Assembly (NCBI GenBank): GCA_022482625.1
Contig: JAKVOU010000001.1
Location: 2,094,784 to 2,158,783, forward strand
Direction: 5' to 3'
Length of the DNA stretch: 64,000 bases
Origin: Spirochaetia bacterium
GTDB lineage: Bacteria > Spirochaetota > Spirochaetia > Sphaerochaetales > Sphaerochaetaceae
Part shown: positions 18,180 through 28,765 of the stretch, piece after piece
Layout of the letters: each line of letters begins with the position of its first letter
How positions within the stretch are numbered: the stretch's first letter is position 1
The notes under the pieces: model-generated
Seen by the model: the letters and a program-made list of their open reading frames with translations, nothing else
Database searches by the model: none
Told to the model about the DNA's origin: nothing
Translations under genes and position numbers: made by a program

Positions 18180-20173
18180 TGGCCCAAGCAGAAAAACTAT
18201 TCAGAAACAATTTCCTGGAGTACGCTTCGTACGTCATCAAGGACCGTGCCATTGCGGATATCAATGATGGTTTCAAACCTGTACAACGAAGGATCATCCA
18301 TACGTTGTTTGAAATGGATGACGGCAAGTTCCATAAGGTTGCAAATGTCGTCGGGTGGGCCATGCGGTATCATCCCCATGGAGATGCTTCCATCTATGAG
18401 GCATTGGTAAATCTTGCAAACCACGACCTTCTCATTGAACGCCAGGGTAACTTCGGCAATGCCATGACCGGTGACAGGGCTGCAGCTTCCCGTTACATTG
18501 AATGTAGGATAAAGCCTTTTGCAAAGAAAGTACTCTATAACCCCGAACTGACAGAATACGTGGATTCTTATGATGGTAGGAACAAGGAACCTGTTTCCTT
18601 TCCTGCAAAGATTCCCTTGGTTATCATCCAAGGTGTCCAGGGTATAGCTGTCGGGATGGCCACGACTATTTTCCCGCATAATCTTGAAGAAGTCCTTTCT
18701 GCCATGGAGAGTGAACTGAGGGGCAGGAACTTCGTACTGTATCCTGATTTCCCAAGTGGCGGTCTGGTTGATGTCTCGGATTATCAGGATGGCAAGGGCA
18801 GTGTCCTGGTCAGAGCAAAAGCTTGATACTTCAGATCCGAAGAAGATTGTAGTCACGGAACTTCCTTATGGAATTACCAGTGAACGCCTGATTACGACGA
18901 TTGATGCCGCAGCAAAGAAGGGAAGGCTCAAACTGGCATCAATCAATGACTATACGGCTGAAAAGGTCAACATAGAAATCAACCTTGCAAGAGGTATCTA
19001 TAGCGAAGATGTTGTCAAAAGCCTGTATGCCTATACGGAATGTGAGAAGAAACTCAGCGGCAATCCGTTGGTAATCAGGGACAATATACCGGTCATCATG
19101 GGAGTCAGTGAAATCGTCAAGTATCATACTGCTCATTTGCTTGATATACTGAAGGCCGAGCTTGAACTGGAAAGAGGACATCTGGTTGACCGTCTCCATC
19201 AACGGACTTTGGAAAGGATTTTCATAGAAGAACGCATATATAAGAAGATAGAGAAACAGAAAAGTGCCGAAGGTGTCCTGCAGGCTGTCATTACGGGATT
19301 CGGTCCTTTTGCAGACCAGATGATACGGCCGGTAACTGCAGATGATGTCGATCGCTTGCTGAAGATTCCTATCAGGAGAATCAGCTTGTTTGATATCTCC
19401 AAGAACAAGGAAGAAATCGAAGGTATCAATGGAGATATTGCAAAGGTTGAGGATAAGCTGGCCCATTTGAAGGATACGGCGGTTTCATTTCTTCATGAGC
19501 TGAAGGCAATGGTCCCGAAAGAGAGATTGCAGCGAAAAAGCAAACTGACTAATTTCGAGACGGTCAGTGAGAAGGAAATTGCAGCAAGGGACCTTGCTCT
19601 CAGGTATGATGCAAAGACCGGTTATCTTGGCTATGAGATCAAAAGCGGGACAGCCATGCTGGATATCAGTCGTTTTGACAGGATCCTGATAGTCATGAAA
19701 GATGGGACCTACAGGTTCTTGTTGATCCTGCAAAGGAATATATCGGCAAAAAAATGCTTTATCTTGGCTATGGCGAGAAAGAAGATCTTGGAAAGGTTAC
19801 TTTTTCTCTGATCATGCAGCAGAAACAATACAAGTATCTGTTTATCAAACGGTTCCAGATCAAACCCGGACAGCTGAACAAGGCTTATGAATTGCTTCCT
19901 TCCGACAGTTTCAAGGTAGTCAAGTTGAGTACCTGTGAAGATGCAGAGATACGGGTTGTCTATAAACCGAAACCAGGTATCAGGGTCAAGGAAGAATGCT
20001 TTTATCTCAGCAGTTTCCTTGTCAAGAACAGTAGGTCCAAAGGAGTACGTCTGACCGTAAAGGAAGTACAGTCCCTGCGGATGCGACCGGTCAAACGAGT
20101 CGAAGAACCGGCTGACCAGCAACCATCGCTTTTCAATGAAAATGAAGAGGAGGAGAACAATGATGATGTTTGA
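18179..20173 (+). CDS. parC: DNA topoisomerase IV subunit A, interrupted by two compensating frameshifts
   Basis: Three successive frames (18179-18826, about 18821-19714, about 19716-20173) make one continuous ParC. The first carries the winged-helix region and catalytic tyrosine (AASRYIECR), the second the tower and coiled coil (ERIFIEERIYKKIE), and the third the C-terminal barrel. Break 1 is at AAAA 18817-18820: dropping one A gives VLVRAKLDTSDPKK. Break 2 is at GG 19714-19715: adding one G gives GTYRVLVDPAKEYIGKK. Corrected length is 664 residues. As the partner of parE it should be essential, so the indels are probably sequence errors. Confidence 0.88.
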
Positions 20174-20873
20174 AGAATCGGTCAAAAACAGGATCCTTTA
20201 TGAAGACAACCATCTTATTGTCATAAACAAACTGCCCGGGGAATTGGTCCAAGGGGATGAAAGCGGTGACAGGACCCTTGCTGATGATGTAAAGGACTAC
20301 CTGAAGAAGACCTATAACAAACCTGGCAATGTTTTTCTAGGCATTCCTCACCGATTGGACAGACCGACTAGCGGAATCGTCATCTATGCCAAGACTGACA
20401 AGGCCCTGAAAAGGCTTTGTGATATGTTCCGTCGCAATGAAGTGAAAAAAATCTATTGGGCTATCGTAGACAAAATGCCAGAGAAACCCTCGGGGACATT
20501 GGTCCACTATCTGGTCCGTAATGAACGGCAGAACAAAAGTGTTGCAACACCTGTAGAAAAGAGGGGAAGCAAGCTGGCAAAGCTATCCTATCGTCTGCTT
20601 GCATGTTCAAAGACTTATTTTTTGCTTGAAATTGATTTGCATACAGGGCGTCATCATCAGATAAGAGCCCAGCTGGCTGCCATCGGCCTGCATATAAAGG
20701 GTGACCTGAAATATGGGGCGGCAAGGAGCAATCCCGATGGTGGAATCAGCTTGCATGCCAGAAAGGTTTCCTTTGAGCATCCGGTGAAAAAGACGCCGCT
20801 GGTCCTTGTTGCGGAGCCACCTCATGAAGTTGTGTGGAATGCTTTCATGGCTGCCCGGCCTGACCAGGACTGA
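20160..20873 (+). CDS. RluA-family pseudouridine synthase
   Basis: A 237-residue RNA pseudouridine synthase. The catalytic aspartate motif is IPHRLDRPTSGIVIYAKT, and the family blocks LLEIDLHTGRHHQIRAQLAAIG and DLKYGA follow. There is no S4 domain, as in the small RluA/TruC-type enzymes, so the target (rRNA or tRNA) cannot be fixed. I chose ATG 20160 because a GAGGAGG box lies just upstream; it overlaps the parC end by 14 bases and is probably co-transcribed with parE-parC. Confidence 0.9.
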   Translation: MMMFEESVKNRILYEDNHLIVINKLPGELVQGDESGDRTLADDVKDYLKKTYNKPGNVFLGIPHRLDRPTSGIVIYAKTDKALKRLCDMFRRNEVKKIYWAIVDKMPEKPSGTLVHYLVRNERQNKSVATPVEKRGSKLAKLSYRLLACSKTYFLLEIDLHTGRHHQIRAQLAAIGLHIKGDLKYGAARSNPDGGISLHARKVSFEHPVKKTPLVLVAEPPHEVVWNAFMAARPDQD

Positions 20874-20914
20874 CCGTTTCTGTATGCTTTTTGATTCAAG
20901 TATTTCCAATGTAT

Positions 20915-20947
20915 CTTCCCTTATTGCCTGAGGGAAGAATTTTTTTA
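20915..20947 (+). terminator. Terminator of the parE-parC operon
   Basis: CTTCCCT (20915-20921) pairs with AGGGAAG (20931-20937), followed by AATTTTTTT. Confidence 0.85.
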
Positions 20948-21010
20948 GCAAAAAGAAGCAGTTTTTATTATAGATATACATATAATATTTTAGGTTTATT
21001 TAAAAAATAC

Positions 21011-21054
21011 TTGACAACTCACACTTGTAAGGTATCCTAATAATAGCGTTAACG
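21011..21054 (+). promoter_or_regulatory. Promoter and candidate operator of the arabinoside operon
   Basis: TTGACA (21011-21016), 16 bases, then TATCCT (21033-21038). Just downstream, at the expected transcript start, is the palindrome CGTTAACG (21047-21054), of the type bound by LacI-family repressors. The local regulator is ArsR-type, so the binder is unknown. Confidence 0.55.
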
Positions 21055-21089
21055 TAAACATAGAAAGTATTTTAAAAAGGAGGAACATA

Positions 21090-22448
21090 ATGAAGAAGTT
21101 ATTGATCGCACTTATGGCTTGTTGCCTATGTGCAGGAATGGCTTTTGCCAATGGAACTTCAGAACAGCAAGAACCGTCTGAAACAGCTCCAGCAACGGAA
21201 GAAGGATCCATTGTCGGGCGCAATACCTTTGTGAAAGGCGGTACGGATCTTTCACTATGGACGTTCCAGGAGCTCCATGTGGGGTTCTATACTGCCATGG
21301 CTGATGCTTGGAACAAGGCATATCCGAATGAGCCTATCAACCTGACGGTTTCGACAGGTGACAGTACTGCCATGCATACGAAGATGCTGGTTGCCCTGCA
21401 GTCCGGTACGGGTGCTCCCGATATCTGTGATGTTGAAATAGGACATTTCGGCACATTCCTCAAAGGCAATTATCTGCTTCCGCTCAATGATGTAGTAAAG
21501 CCTTATCAGAATGATGTAGTCATGTCCCGTATCAAGATGTATGGAGATAGGACCGGTAACTGGTATGGAATAGATTTCCATGTCGGAGCAGCTGTTACCT
21601 ACTATAACATGGATATCATGAATGCTGCAGGTGTTGATCCTGCCGATATAGTTACGTGGGATGATTACTACAATGCAGGGCTCAAGGTCCTACAGAAGAC
21701 CGGAAAGCCGATGTGTGCTGTTGAAGTAAGGGATTTGTTCCTGCCACAGCTTATGTTGCTTGAAAAGAACACCCAGTATGTTGCTGCGGACGGACAGCCC
21801 CAGATATATACCCGACAGCATGTTGATGTCGTCAACTTCATAAGGAAAATGCTCAAGGCAGGTATCTGTATCATAGCTCCGGGCGGTGGCTATCACACTG
21901 AGGAATGGTATGGATTCTTTGACAAAGGTGGAGTTGCTTCCATTTCAATGCCGCTGTGGTATATGGGAAGATTCACTGATTACATGACCGATCTTGATGG
22001 CAAGATGGGCATCTATGAGATTCCTGTATGGAAGAAGGGCGATACCCGTTGTGTGCTTCAGGGTGGAACCGGTACTGCCGTGACTGTACAGTCCAAGCAT
22101 CCGGACCTTGCAAAGCGTTTCCTTGCTTATGCAAAACTGTCTGATGCCGGCAACCGTTACATCTGGAACATCCTTGGATTTGATCCTATCAGGACTTCCC
22201 TGTGGACCGATCCGACTGTGACGAAGGATCCGAATAATAAATTCTTGAAATTCTTCAAGACCAATCCGTTTGACATTCTCAATGATGTCGGTTCGGATCT
22301 GACAGCTCCGAATATTTCAGGAGCATATGCAGCAACATATTCTGTCCTTGTTTCAACGACTTACAGCAATGTATTTGAAAATGAGGTTGATCAGGACGCT
22401 GCATCCATTTTGAAGGATGAGCAGGCTTCCGTAATCTACGACGAGTAA
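21090..22448 (+). CDS. ABC sugar transporter substrate-binding protein, probably for arabinosides
   Basis: A 452-residue family 1 extracellular solute-binding protein. It has a signal peptide (KKLLIALMACCLCAGMAFA) and a Ser/Glu-rich linker starting NGTSEQQEPSE. The fold is shown by SLWTFQELH, ALQSGTGAPDICDVEIGHF, YGIDFHVGAAVTYYN and SISMPLWYMGRFTDYM. Its neighbours (two permeases and a GH51 arabinofuranosidase) make arabinose-containing oligosaccharides the likely ligand, as for Bacillus AraN. No ATPase gene is nearby; a shared MsmX-like ATPase elsewhere is the usual solution. A hairpin after the stop probably raises its expression over the permeases. Confidence 0.92.
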   Translation: MKKLLIALMACCLCAGMAFANGTSEQQEPSETAPATEEGSIVGRNTFVKGGTDLSLWTFQELHVGFYTAMADAWNKAYPNEPINLTVSTGDSTAMHTKMLVALQSGTGAPDICDVEIGHFGTFLKGNYLLPLNDVVKPYQNDVVMSRIKMYGDRTGNWYGIDFHVGAAVTYYNMDIMNAAGVDPADIVTWDDYYNAGLKVLQKTGKPMCAVEVRDLFLPQLMLLEKNTQYVAADGQPQIYTRQHVDVVNFIRKMLKAGICIIAPGGGYHTEEWYGFFDKGGVASISMPLWYMGRFTDYMTDLDGKMGIYEIPVWKKGDTRCVLQGGTGTAVTVQSKHPDLAKRFLAYAKLSDAGNRYIWNILGFDPIRTSLWTDPTVTKDPNNKFLKFFKTNPFDILNDVGSDLTAPNISGAYAATYSVLVSTTYSNVFENEVDQDAASILKDEQASVIYDE

Positions 22449-22467
22449 TGCTTTATGCGTGACCAGT

Positions 22468-22495
22468 GGAACAGAGGCCTTCAGGCTTCTGTTCC
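22468..22495 (+). repeat. Hairpin between binding-protein and permease genes
   Basis: GGAACAGAGGCCT pairs with AGGCTTCTGTTCC (one mismatch) around TC, then a partly T-rich stretch. It probably acts as an attenuator or 3'-stabiliser that favours the binding protein. Confidence 0.7.
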
Positions 22496-22519
22496 CTTCT
22501 GTTTTTCAAAGGAAATTCC

Positions 22520-23425
22520 ATGGACAAGTCTTTTTTCAAGCATTTTCTTTATTCGCAGAAAATAGCTCCTTATGTTTTCCTGTTGCCTTTTGTCATTACC
22601 TTCTGTGTCTTTTTCATCTACCCGGTCTTTGATACGGTGATGATGAGTTTTCAGAAAGTATCGGCAGGCGGAAACACATTCAGAGGACTGAAGAATTACC
22701 GATTGCTGATGAATCCTATTTTTTTCAAGGCATTGGGGCACAGCGTATTCTATACCATCGTTACTCTCTGCCTTATGATTCCTATTCCCATGGTATTGGC
22801 AGCTTTGCTTGATTCCCGTCTGATGAAAGCAAAAACCATATTCAGAGGCATCATGTTCATACCTGCATTGACGTCTGTCGTCGTCGCAGGAACTGTGTTC
22901 CGGTTGATGTTCGGGGAACTTGAAGGCTCTTTCTGCAATCAGGTGCTGGCATTCTTTTCATATGGACCGCTGGTATGGCTAAGGAAACCTGTCACGGTCT
23001 GGATAGCTCTTTTCCTTTTGTGCCTATGGCGTTGGACCGGTGTGAACATGATGTATTATCTGGCAGGGCTACAGCAGATTCCACGGGAACTATATGAATC
23101 GGCAGAAGTCGATGGTGCGGGACCTTTGTCCAGATTTTTTAGGATTACCCTTCCTCTCCTTAGGCCTACTACCATATATGTGCTGACGATTTCCATTTAT
23201 GGAGGCATGGCGATGTTCACTGAGTCCTATATTCTTTTCAACGGGAATAGTTCTCCAAACAATGTAGGACTGACCGTTGTCGGTTACTTGTATCGGATGG
23301 GATGGGAACAGAACAACATAGGACTTGCCAGTGCCACCAGCTGTATCCTTCTCTTCATTGTCATGACAATCAATGTCATACAGCTTGCTTGCAACGGGAC
23401 TTTCCGGAAAGGAGCTGACAAATGA
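22520..23425 (+). CDS. ABC sugar transporter permease, first subunit
   Basis: A 301-residue carbohydrate ABC permease with six membrane segments (APYVFLLPFVITFCVFFIYPV; HSVFYTIVTLCLMIPIPMVLAALL; and others). The EAA loop is ELYESAEVDGAGPLSRFFRITLPLL. It pairs with the next gene to form the channel. I chose ATG 22520 (AAAGGA box) because the GTG at 22466 lies inside the hairpin. Its stop overlaps the next start by 4 bases. Confidence 0.93.
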   Translation: MDKSFFKHFLYSQKIAPYVFLLPFVITFCVFFIYPVFDTVMMSFQKVSAGGNTFRGLKNYRLLMNPIFFKALGHSVFYTIVTLCLMIPIPMVLAALLDSRLMKAKTIFRGIMFIPALTSVVVAGTVFRLMFGELEGSFCNQVLAFFSYGPLVWLRKPVTVWIALFLLCLWRWTGVNMMYYLAGLQQIPRELYESAEVDGAGPLSRFFRITLPLLRPTTIYVLTISIYGGMAMFTESYILFNGNSSPNNVGLTVVGYLYRMGWEQNNIGLASATSCILLFIVMTINVIQLACNGTFRKGADK

Positions 23426-24261
23426 AAAACAGATCAGATACCTTTCGTTCGGTTTTGTTGTTCGTTTTGTTCGTCATAGTTGTTTTTTTGATACTCTTGC
23501 CGCTTCTGCTTCTTTTTGTAGCTTCTTTTCGTCCTGGTGCCGATCTCATGAGGGAGGGACTTAGCTTCAGGATTGATTGGCAGCATTCCAGTCTTAGGAA
23601 CTATCTGTTGCTTTTCAGTGGCAAGAATCCATACTTTACCTGGTACGTCAACAGCCTTTATCTTATGATTCTCCAGGTTGCACTATCCTTATTGCTGAGT
23701 GCCTGCGTCGGCTATGGCTTTGCTATGTATGATTTCAAGCTCAAAAACTTCCTGTTCGGCTGTGTCCTTCTTGTCATGATGGTACCCACCGAGGCTATCA
23801 TGCTTCCCTTGTATAGGCTGACAATAAAAATGGGAAATATAGACAGCTACAGTGGTATTCTCTTGCCTTATATTGTCATTCCTATGCTGATCTTTTTCTT
23901 CCGGCAGTATCTGAGCGGTATTCCTAGGGACTTCCTTGATGCTGCACGGATAGATGGCTGCTCGGAATATGGTATCTTTGTGAGGGTCATGGTTCCGTTG
24001 ATGAAACCTTCCTTTGCTGCAATGGGTATATATGAAGGGATGCAAAGCTGGAATAATTTCCTATGGCCGATGATTGTCATCAGGACATCGACAAAGACGA
24101 CATTGCCTGTCGGTCTTGCTGGTCTGATTACTCCATATGGAAACAATTATGACATTCTTATTGCCGGTTCGTGCTTTGCGATAGTACCGGTGCTGATACT
24201 TTTTGTCTGCTTCCAATCGTATTTCATCGATGGCATGACTGCCGGTGGTATCAAAGGATGA
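23422..24261 (+). CDS. ABC sugar transporter permease, second subunit
   Basis: A 279-residue AraQ/MalG-type permease. Membrane segments begin with VLLFVLFVIVVFLILLPLLL, and the EAA loop is DFLDAARIDGCSEYGIFVRVMVPLM. The C-terminus (QSYFIDGMTAGGIKG) is the standard ending of this subunit. It is translationally coupled to the preceding permease and followed after 58 bases by the arabinofuranosidase. Confidence 0.94.
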   Translation: MKNRSDTFRSVLLFVLFVIVVFLILLPLLLLFVASFRPGADLMREGLSFRIDWQHSSLRNYLLLFSGKNPYFTWYVNSLYLMILQVALSLLLSACVGYGFAMYDFKLKNFLFGCVLLVMMVPTEAIMLPLYRLTIKMGNIDSYSGILLPYIVIPMLIFFFRQYLSGIPRDFLDAARIDGCSEYGIFVRVMVPLMKPSFAAMGIYEGMQSWNNFLWPMIVIRTSTKTTLPVGLAGLITPYGNNYDILIAGSCFAIVPVLILFVCFQSYFIDGMTAGGIKG

Positions 24262-24313
24262 AAATCGGTATAGATATGAAAATACAAGCCATAGTAACAT
24301 GGGCTATAGATAA

Positions 24314-25819
<1,506 letters not shown>

Positions 25820-25968
25820 GACAAAACTTCCTGCAGGATGGCAATCTTGTCATCCTGTGGTCAGAAAAAGATTTGCATTCGAGAGTCAAAGGCCTGTCCT
25901 TGACTTATTTCTTGTAAGCCTTCATGATTTTTATCTGTTGATTTCCCAACGATAAAGAAGGTATTCCT

Positions 25969-26895
25969 ATGTTACATATCCATTCCCTTCATGAAGGGCT
26001 TCCAGTCTTCAAGGCATTGGGGTCCGAAGTCCGGGTCAAGATCCTGGAGCTTTTGCTTGAAGATGATACCATAAGTCTCAATGAGCTTGCCAAGAAACTG
26101 AATATAACCAATGGAGCTCTTTCTTCACATATCAAGAAGCTGGAATCGTGTGGTTTGATATCAATTGCAAAGGAAAATGGTCCTGGACATGGGAACTTGA
26201 AGAAGTGCAAGGTCTATGTAGACAAGATTCTCATTGAACTTGAAAACCAGGCTTATCTGAACAATGTGTATCAGGCGGAAATACGAATCGGACATTACAG
26301 TGATCATGAGGTATATCCGACTTGTGGTTTGGCATCGGCAAAATCTTTGATCGGAGAAGTCGATGACAGTCGATATTTTGATCATCCTGACCGGTATGAG
26401 GCAGATTTGCTTTGGTTTACCAAAGGCTATGTTACCTATGAAGTTCCGAATTTTATTCCACCGAACCAAAAGATTGATCAGATTTCGCTTTCCTTTGAAA
26501 TCGGCAGTGAGGCTCCCGGTTCAAATGACAACTGGCCCTCGGATATCTATTTCCTTTTGAATGGGAAAAATATAGGAAAGTGGCTCAGTCCCGGAGATTT
26601 CGGAAGTTCAAGAGGACTTTTTTCTCCTGATTGGTGGTACCCGAACTGGAACCAGTATGGGTTGCTGAAGTTGCTGGTAGTAAACAGGAGGGGAACCTTC
26701 ATCGACGGAATCAAGATTTCAGATGTCTCACTCAAGGATTTTGATTTTGGGTACCGTAGTCGTATTTCCATAACTTTCAGTGTCCCTGAGTATGCCGAAC
26801 ATGTAGGTGGACTGACTCTGTTCGGGAAATCCTTCGGTAACTACAGGCAGAATATCAACGTCCAGCTTTACTATAGTCCTGTCAACGGTACGTAA
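25969..26895 (+). CDS. ArsR-type HTH regulator with a C-terminal sensor domain
   Basis: A 308-residue protein. Residues 10-95 are an ArsR/MarR-like winged helix (VFKALGSEVRVKILELLLEDD; SLNELAKKLNITNGALSSHIKKLESCGLI). Residues 110-305 form an aromatic-rich, probably beta-sandwich domain (NDNWPSDIYFLLNGKNIG; PDWWYPNWNQYGLLK; EHVGGLTLFGKSFGNY). It lacks the metal-binding cysteines of true ArsR. Its place behind abfA suggests it senses an arabinose-derived sugar and controls the preceding operon; that role is inferred. A GGTATTCCT stretch rather than a clear ribosome box precedes the ATG. Confidence 0.82.
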   Translation: MLHIHSLHEGLPVFKALGSEVRVKILELLLEDDTISLNELAKKLNITNGALSSHIKKLESCGLISIAKENGPGHGNLKKCKVYVDKILIELENQAYLNNVYQAEIRIGHYSDHEVYPTCGLASAKSLIGEVDDSRYFDHPDRYEADLLWFTKGYVTYEVPNFIPPNQKIDQISLSFEIGSEAPGSNDNWPSDIYFLLNGKNIGKWLSPGDFGSSRGLFSPDWWYPNWNQYGLLKLLVVNRRGTFIDGIKISDVSLKDFDFGYRSRISITFSVPEYAEHVGGLTLFGKSFGNYRQNINVQLYYSPVNGT

Positions 26896-27074
26896 CGGCT
26901 TTTGCTGGACTCACATAGGTGACTTGGTCACTGAAAACCATATTTGATTTTCCTATTATATAAGCATAAGGAAGGAATACATCTATTCTTCACAGTCAAT
27001 GCCTGACGGTTTTGTTGGTTCCTACTTATATTTGGTTTATACAGAAAGATCCTTCGGGAAAAGGAGTGATGCTT

Positions 27075-27482
27075 ATGTCATGGACAGTTTGGTTGCTGAT
27101 AGGTTCAGCCTTTGCACTATATGGTTATTATAGAAAAAATATAAATGTGATGGCAAATGCCGTGGCTGCTTATGTTGCGGGAACACTTGTACATCTTGGT
27201 CTGACGGATTCACTGATTCCTTACGTAGCTTTTATTTTGGTTTCATGGACACTTGTCATTGCACAGACGCGCTGGCTTGCAGGTGCTTATGCATATCTGT
27301 TGGGGCGGCAGGTCCGTCTTGACAAGAATCTTGAGCCTGGCCAGACGCAGGAGATTGAACTTGACCATAAGGCTTTCAGGATCAAAAGCATTACGGGTCA
27401 GAAGCTCAAGGCTGGAGCCAGGACTGTCATCGTAGCAGTCAAAGGTTCTGTTGCTTTGGTCAAGGCTGTGGATGAAGGGTAA
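27075..27482 (+). CDS. NfeD-like membrane protein
   Basis: A 135-residue protein with an N-terminal block of three or four hydrophobic segments (SWTVWLLIGSAFALYGYY; MANAVAAYVAGTLVHLGL; YVAFILVSWTLVIAQTRW) and a soluble C-terminal beta domain of the NfeD OB-fold type (GQTQEIELDHKAFRIKS; GARTVIVAVKGSVALVKAV). NfeD proteins normally pair with SPFH/flotillin proteins; none is adjacent here. I chose ATG 27075 (AAAGGAG, 8-base spacing). The second IS copy begins 19 bases after the stop and separates it from its likely terminator. Confidence 0.75.
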   Translation: MSWTVWLLIGSAFALYGYYRKNINVMANAVAAYVAGTLVHLGLTDSLIPYVAFILVSWTLVIAQTRWLAGAYAYLLGRQVRLDKNLEPGQTQEIELDHKAFRIKSITGQKLKAGARTVIVAVKGSVALVKAVDEG

Positions 27483-27501
27483 GGCTTTCATAAAAAGATA
27501 T

Positions 27502-28696
27502 GGCTCTGTTTTCCAAGTGTATTGCTAAGCGCTTGAAGCGACCGTCTTTTTGTAATATACTCAACATATGTTAGGTAAAAACAAAGAAACCATCAGCCTT
27601 GAAACATTGGCGGAAATGCTCGGGAATCTGTCGGAACAGGATCGCCAGAGGGTCATTGCATTGGCCGAACTGGCAACGGATGCTCCCGACAAGCATCGGG
27701 ACAGTCACGAGGACATGCCGCGTTGTCCCCACTGCTCCGGTGTCCATGTCCGTCGCAACGGCTTCGTCAGGGGCAGGCAGCGGTATCTCTGCGGGGATTG
27801 CGGGCGTACGTTCGGGGCGACCACCGGTTCTGTGCGATACAAGAGCAAGCACGGCAAGGAAACCTGGGAGGCCTATCTGGAGGCATTCGCCCTGAGGCTT
27901 CCCTTGCGGGAGGCCGCACGCAAGTGCGGCATAGCGCTGAGCACCTCGTTCTTCTGGCGGCACAAGATCCTCGATGCACTGGCGACGGGATCCACGGGGA
28001 ACTTGCTCAGCGGCCGGGTACAGGAAGACGAGACGTACATCCAGGACAACTACAAAGGCAACTGCGATGCGGAAAACAACTTGGGAATTAGGGGAAAGCG
28101 GCATCGGAGCCCGGCATACAAGACCTACAGGGTGACGGGCCATCGTCATGAGAGAGGGAAAGCGACCCATACGAGGGGCTTGAGCAACCAGAAGGTCTGC
28201 GTGCCGTGCGCCATCGACGAGCAGGGGAAGACCCTGGCGAAGGCTGCCGGCAGGGGGATGGTGCAACCCCGCTACCTTTCCTTTGTCCTGGCCTCGCACC
28301 TGGGCGATGACGTGGTGATGGTGACCGACAAGAGCCGGGCAAGCCGGGAATTCTGCGCCTCGGATGGCCTGCCGGTGGTACAGCTGAAGGCGGGCATACA
28401 GGGATGCCCGGTACGAGGGCGATACAACTTGCAGAAGGTCAACAGCCTGCATAGCCGTCTTCGGGGGTTGCTGGCTGGATTCAGGGGTGTTTCCACGAAA
28501 TATCTTGACAACTATCTTGCCTGGAATGGCTTCGAGGTCGAGAACCCCGGATTGAATCGTCTGGACCTGAAAACCGTATTGCTGGACAAGATGCGGACAA
28601 TCGGAACATGTTCAACCTATTGGGGGATATTTCACAAGCCTCCCTTGCCTTTTCCCACTGTTGGCTAGCCCTGCAATACACTCGGAAAACAGAGCC
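27502..28696 (+). mobile_element. IS1595-family insertion sequence, copy 2
   Basis: 1195 bp, same ends as copy 1, with its own 8-bp target duplication AAAGATAT at 27494-27501 and 28697-28704. By eye it differs from copy 1 at about ten positions. Different target duplications show two independent insertions. The two copies are direct repeats about 23 kb apart, so recombination between them could delete everything from yeiH to nfeD. Confidence 0.95.
27568..28668 (+). CDS. IS1595-family transposase, copy 2
   Basis: A 366-residue transposase, intact, identical to copy 1 except for three amino-acid changes: Phe to Leu at residue 16, His to Tyr in the KTHRV segment, and Ser to Leu near the C-terminus. 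The zinc ribbon and all acidic motifs are kept, so it is probably active. The promoter is not obvious within the 65-base leader, so expression may depend on flanking transcription. Confidence 0.93.
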   Translation: MLGKNKETISLETLAEMLGNLSEQDRQRVIALAELATDAPDKHRDSHEDMPRCPHCSGVHVRRNGFVRGRQRYLCGDCGRTFGATTGSVRYKSKHGKETWEAYLEAFALRLPLREAARKCGIALSTSFFWRHKILDALATGSTGNLLSGRVQEDETYIQDNYKGNCDAENNLGIRGKRHRSPAYKTYRVTGHRHERGKATHTRGLSNQKVCVPCAIDEQGKTLAKAAGRGMVQPRYLSFVLASHLGDDVVMVTDKSRASREFCASDGLPVVQLKAGIQGCPVRGRYNLQKVNSLHSRLRGLLAGFRGVSTKYLDNYLAWNGFEVENPGLNRLDLKTVLLDKMRTIGTCSTYWGIFHKPPLPFPTVG

Positions 28697-28732
28697 AAAG
28701 ATATTGATGATAGAGTCAAGGATACTTTGTTC

Positions 28733-28764
28733 AAAGGCGGCAGCTAGACAGTTGTCGCCTTTTT
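28733..28764 (+). terminator. Terminator facing the nfeD side, displaced by IS copy 2
   Basis: AAAGGCGGCA (28733-28742) pairs with TGTCGCCTTT (28753-28762, one G-U), followed by TT. It now lies downstream of the transposase and just past the stop of the convergent gene at 28766. Confidence 0.75.
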
Positions 28765-28765
28765 A

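Noticed and set aside
18817-18826. Programmed +1 frameshift in parC, as in prfB (sense codon followed by TGA)
   Set aside because: The tRNA reading GCT could not re-pair in the +1 frame, there is no internal ribosome-box stimulator, and a single-A error in the A4 run explains the break and gives the better-fitting Leu-Asp-Thr sequence.
25832-25858. Hairpin after abfA (CAGGATGGCA/TGTCATCCTG) as a terminator
   Set aside because: A real stem, but no T-run follows on either strand, so I could not support a terminator call.
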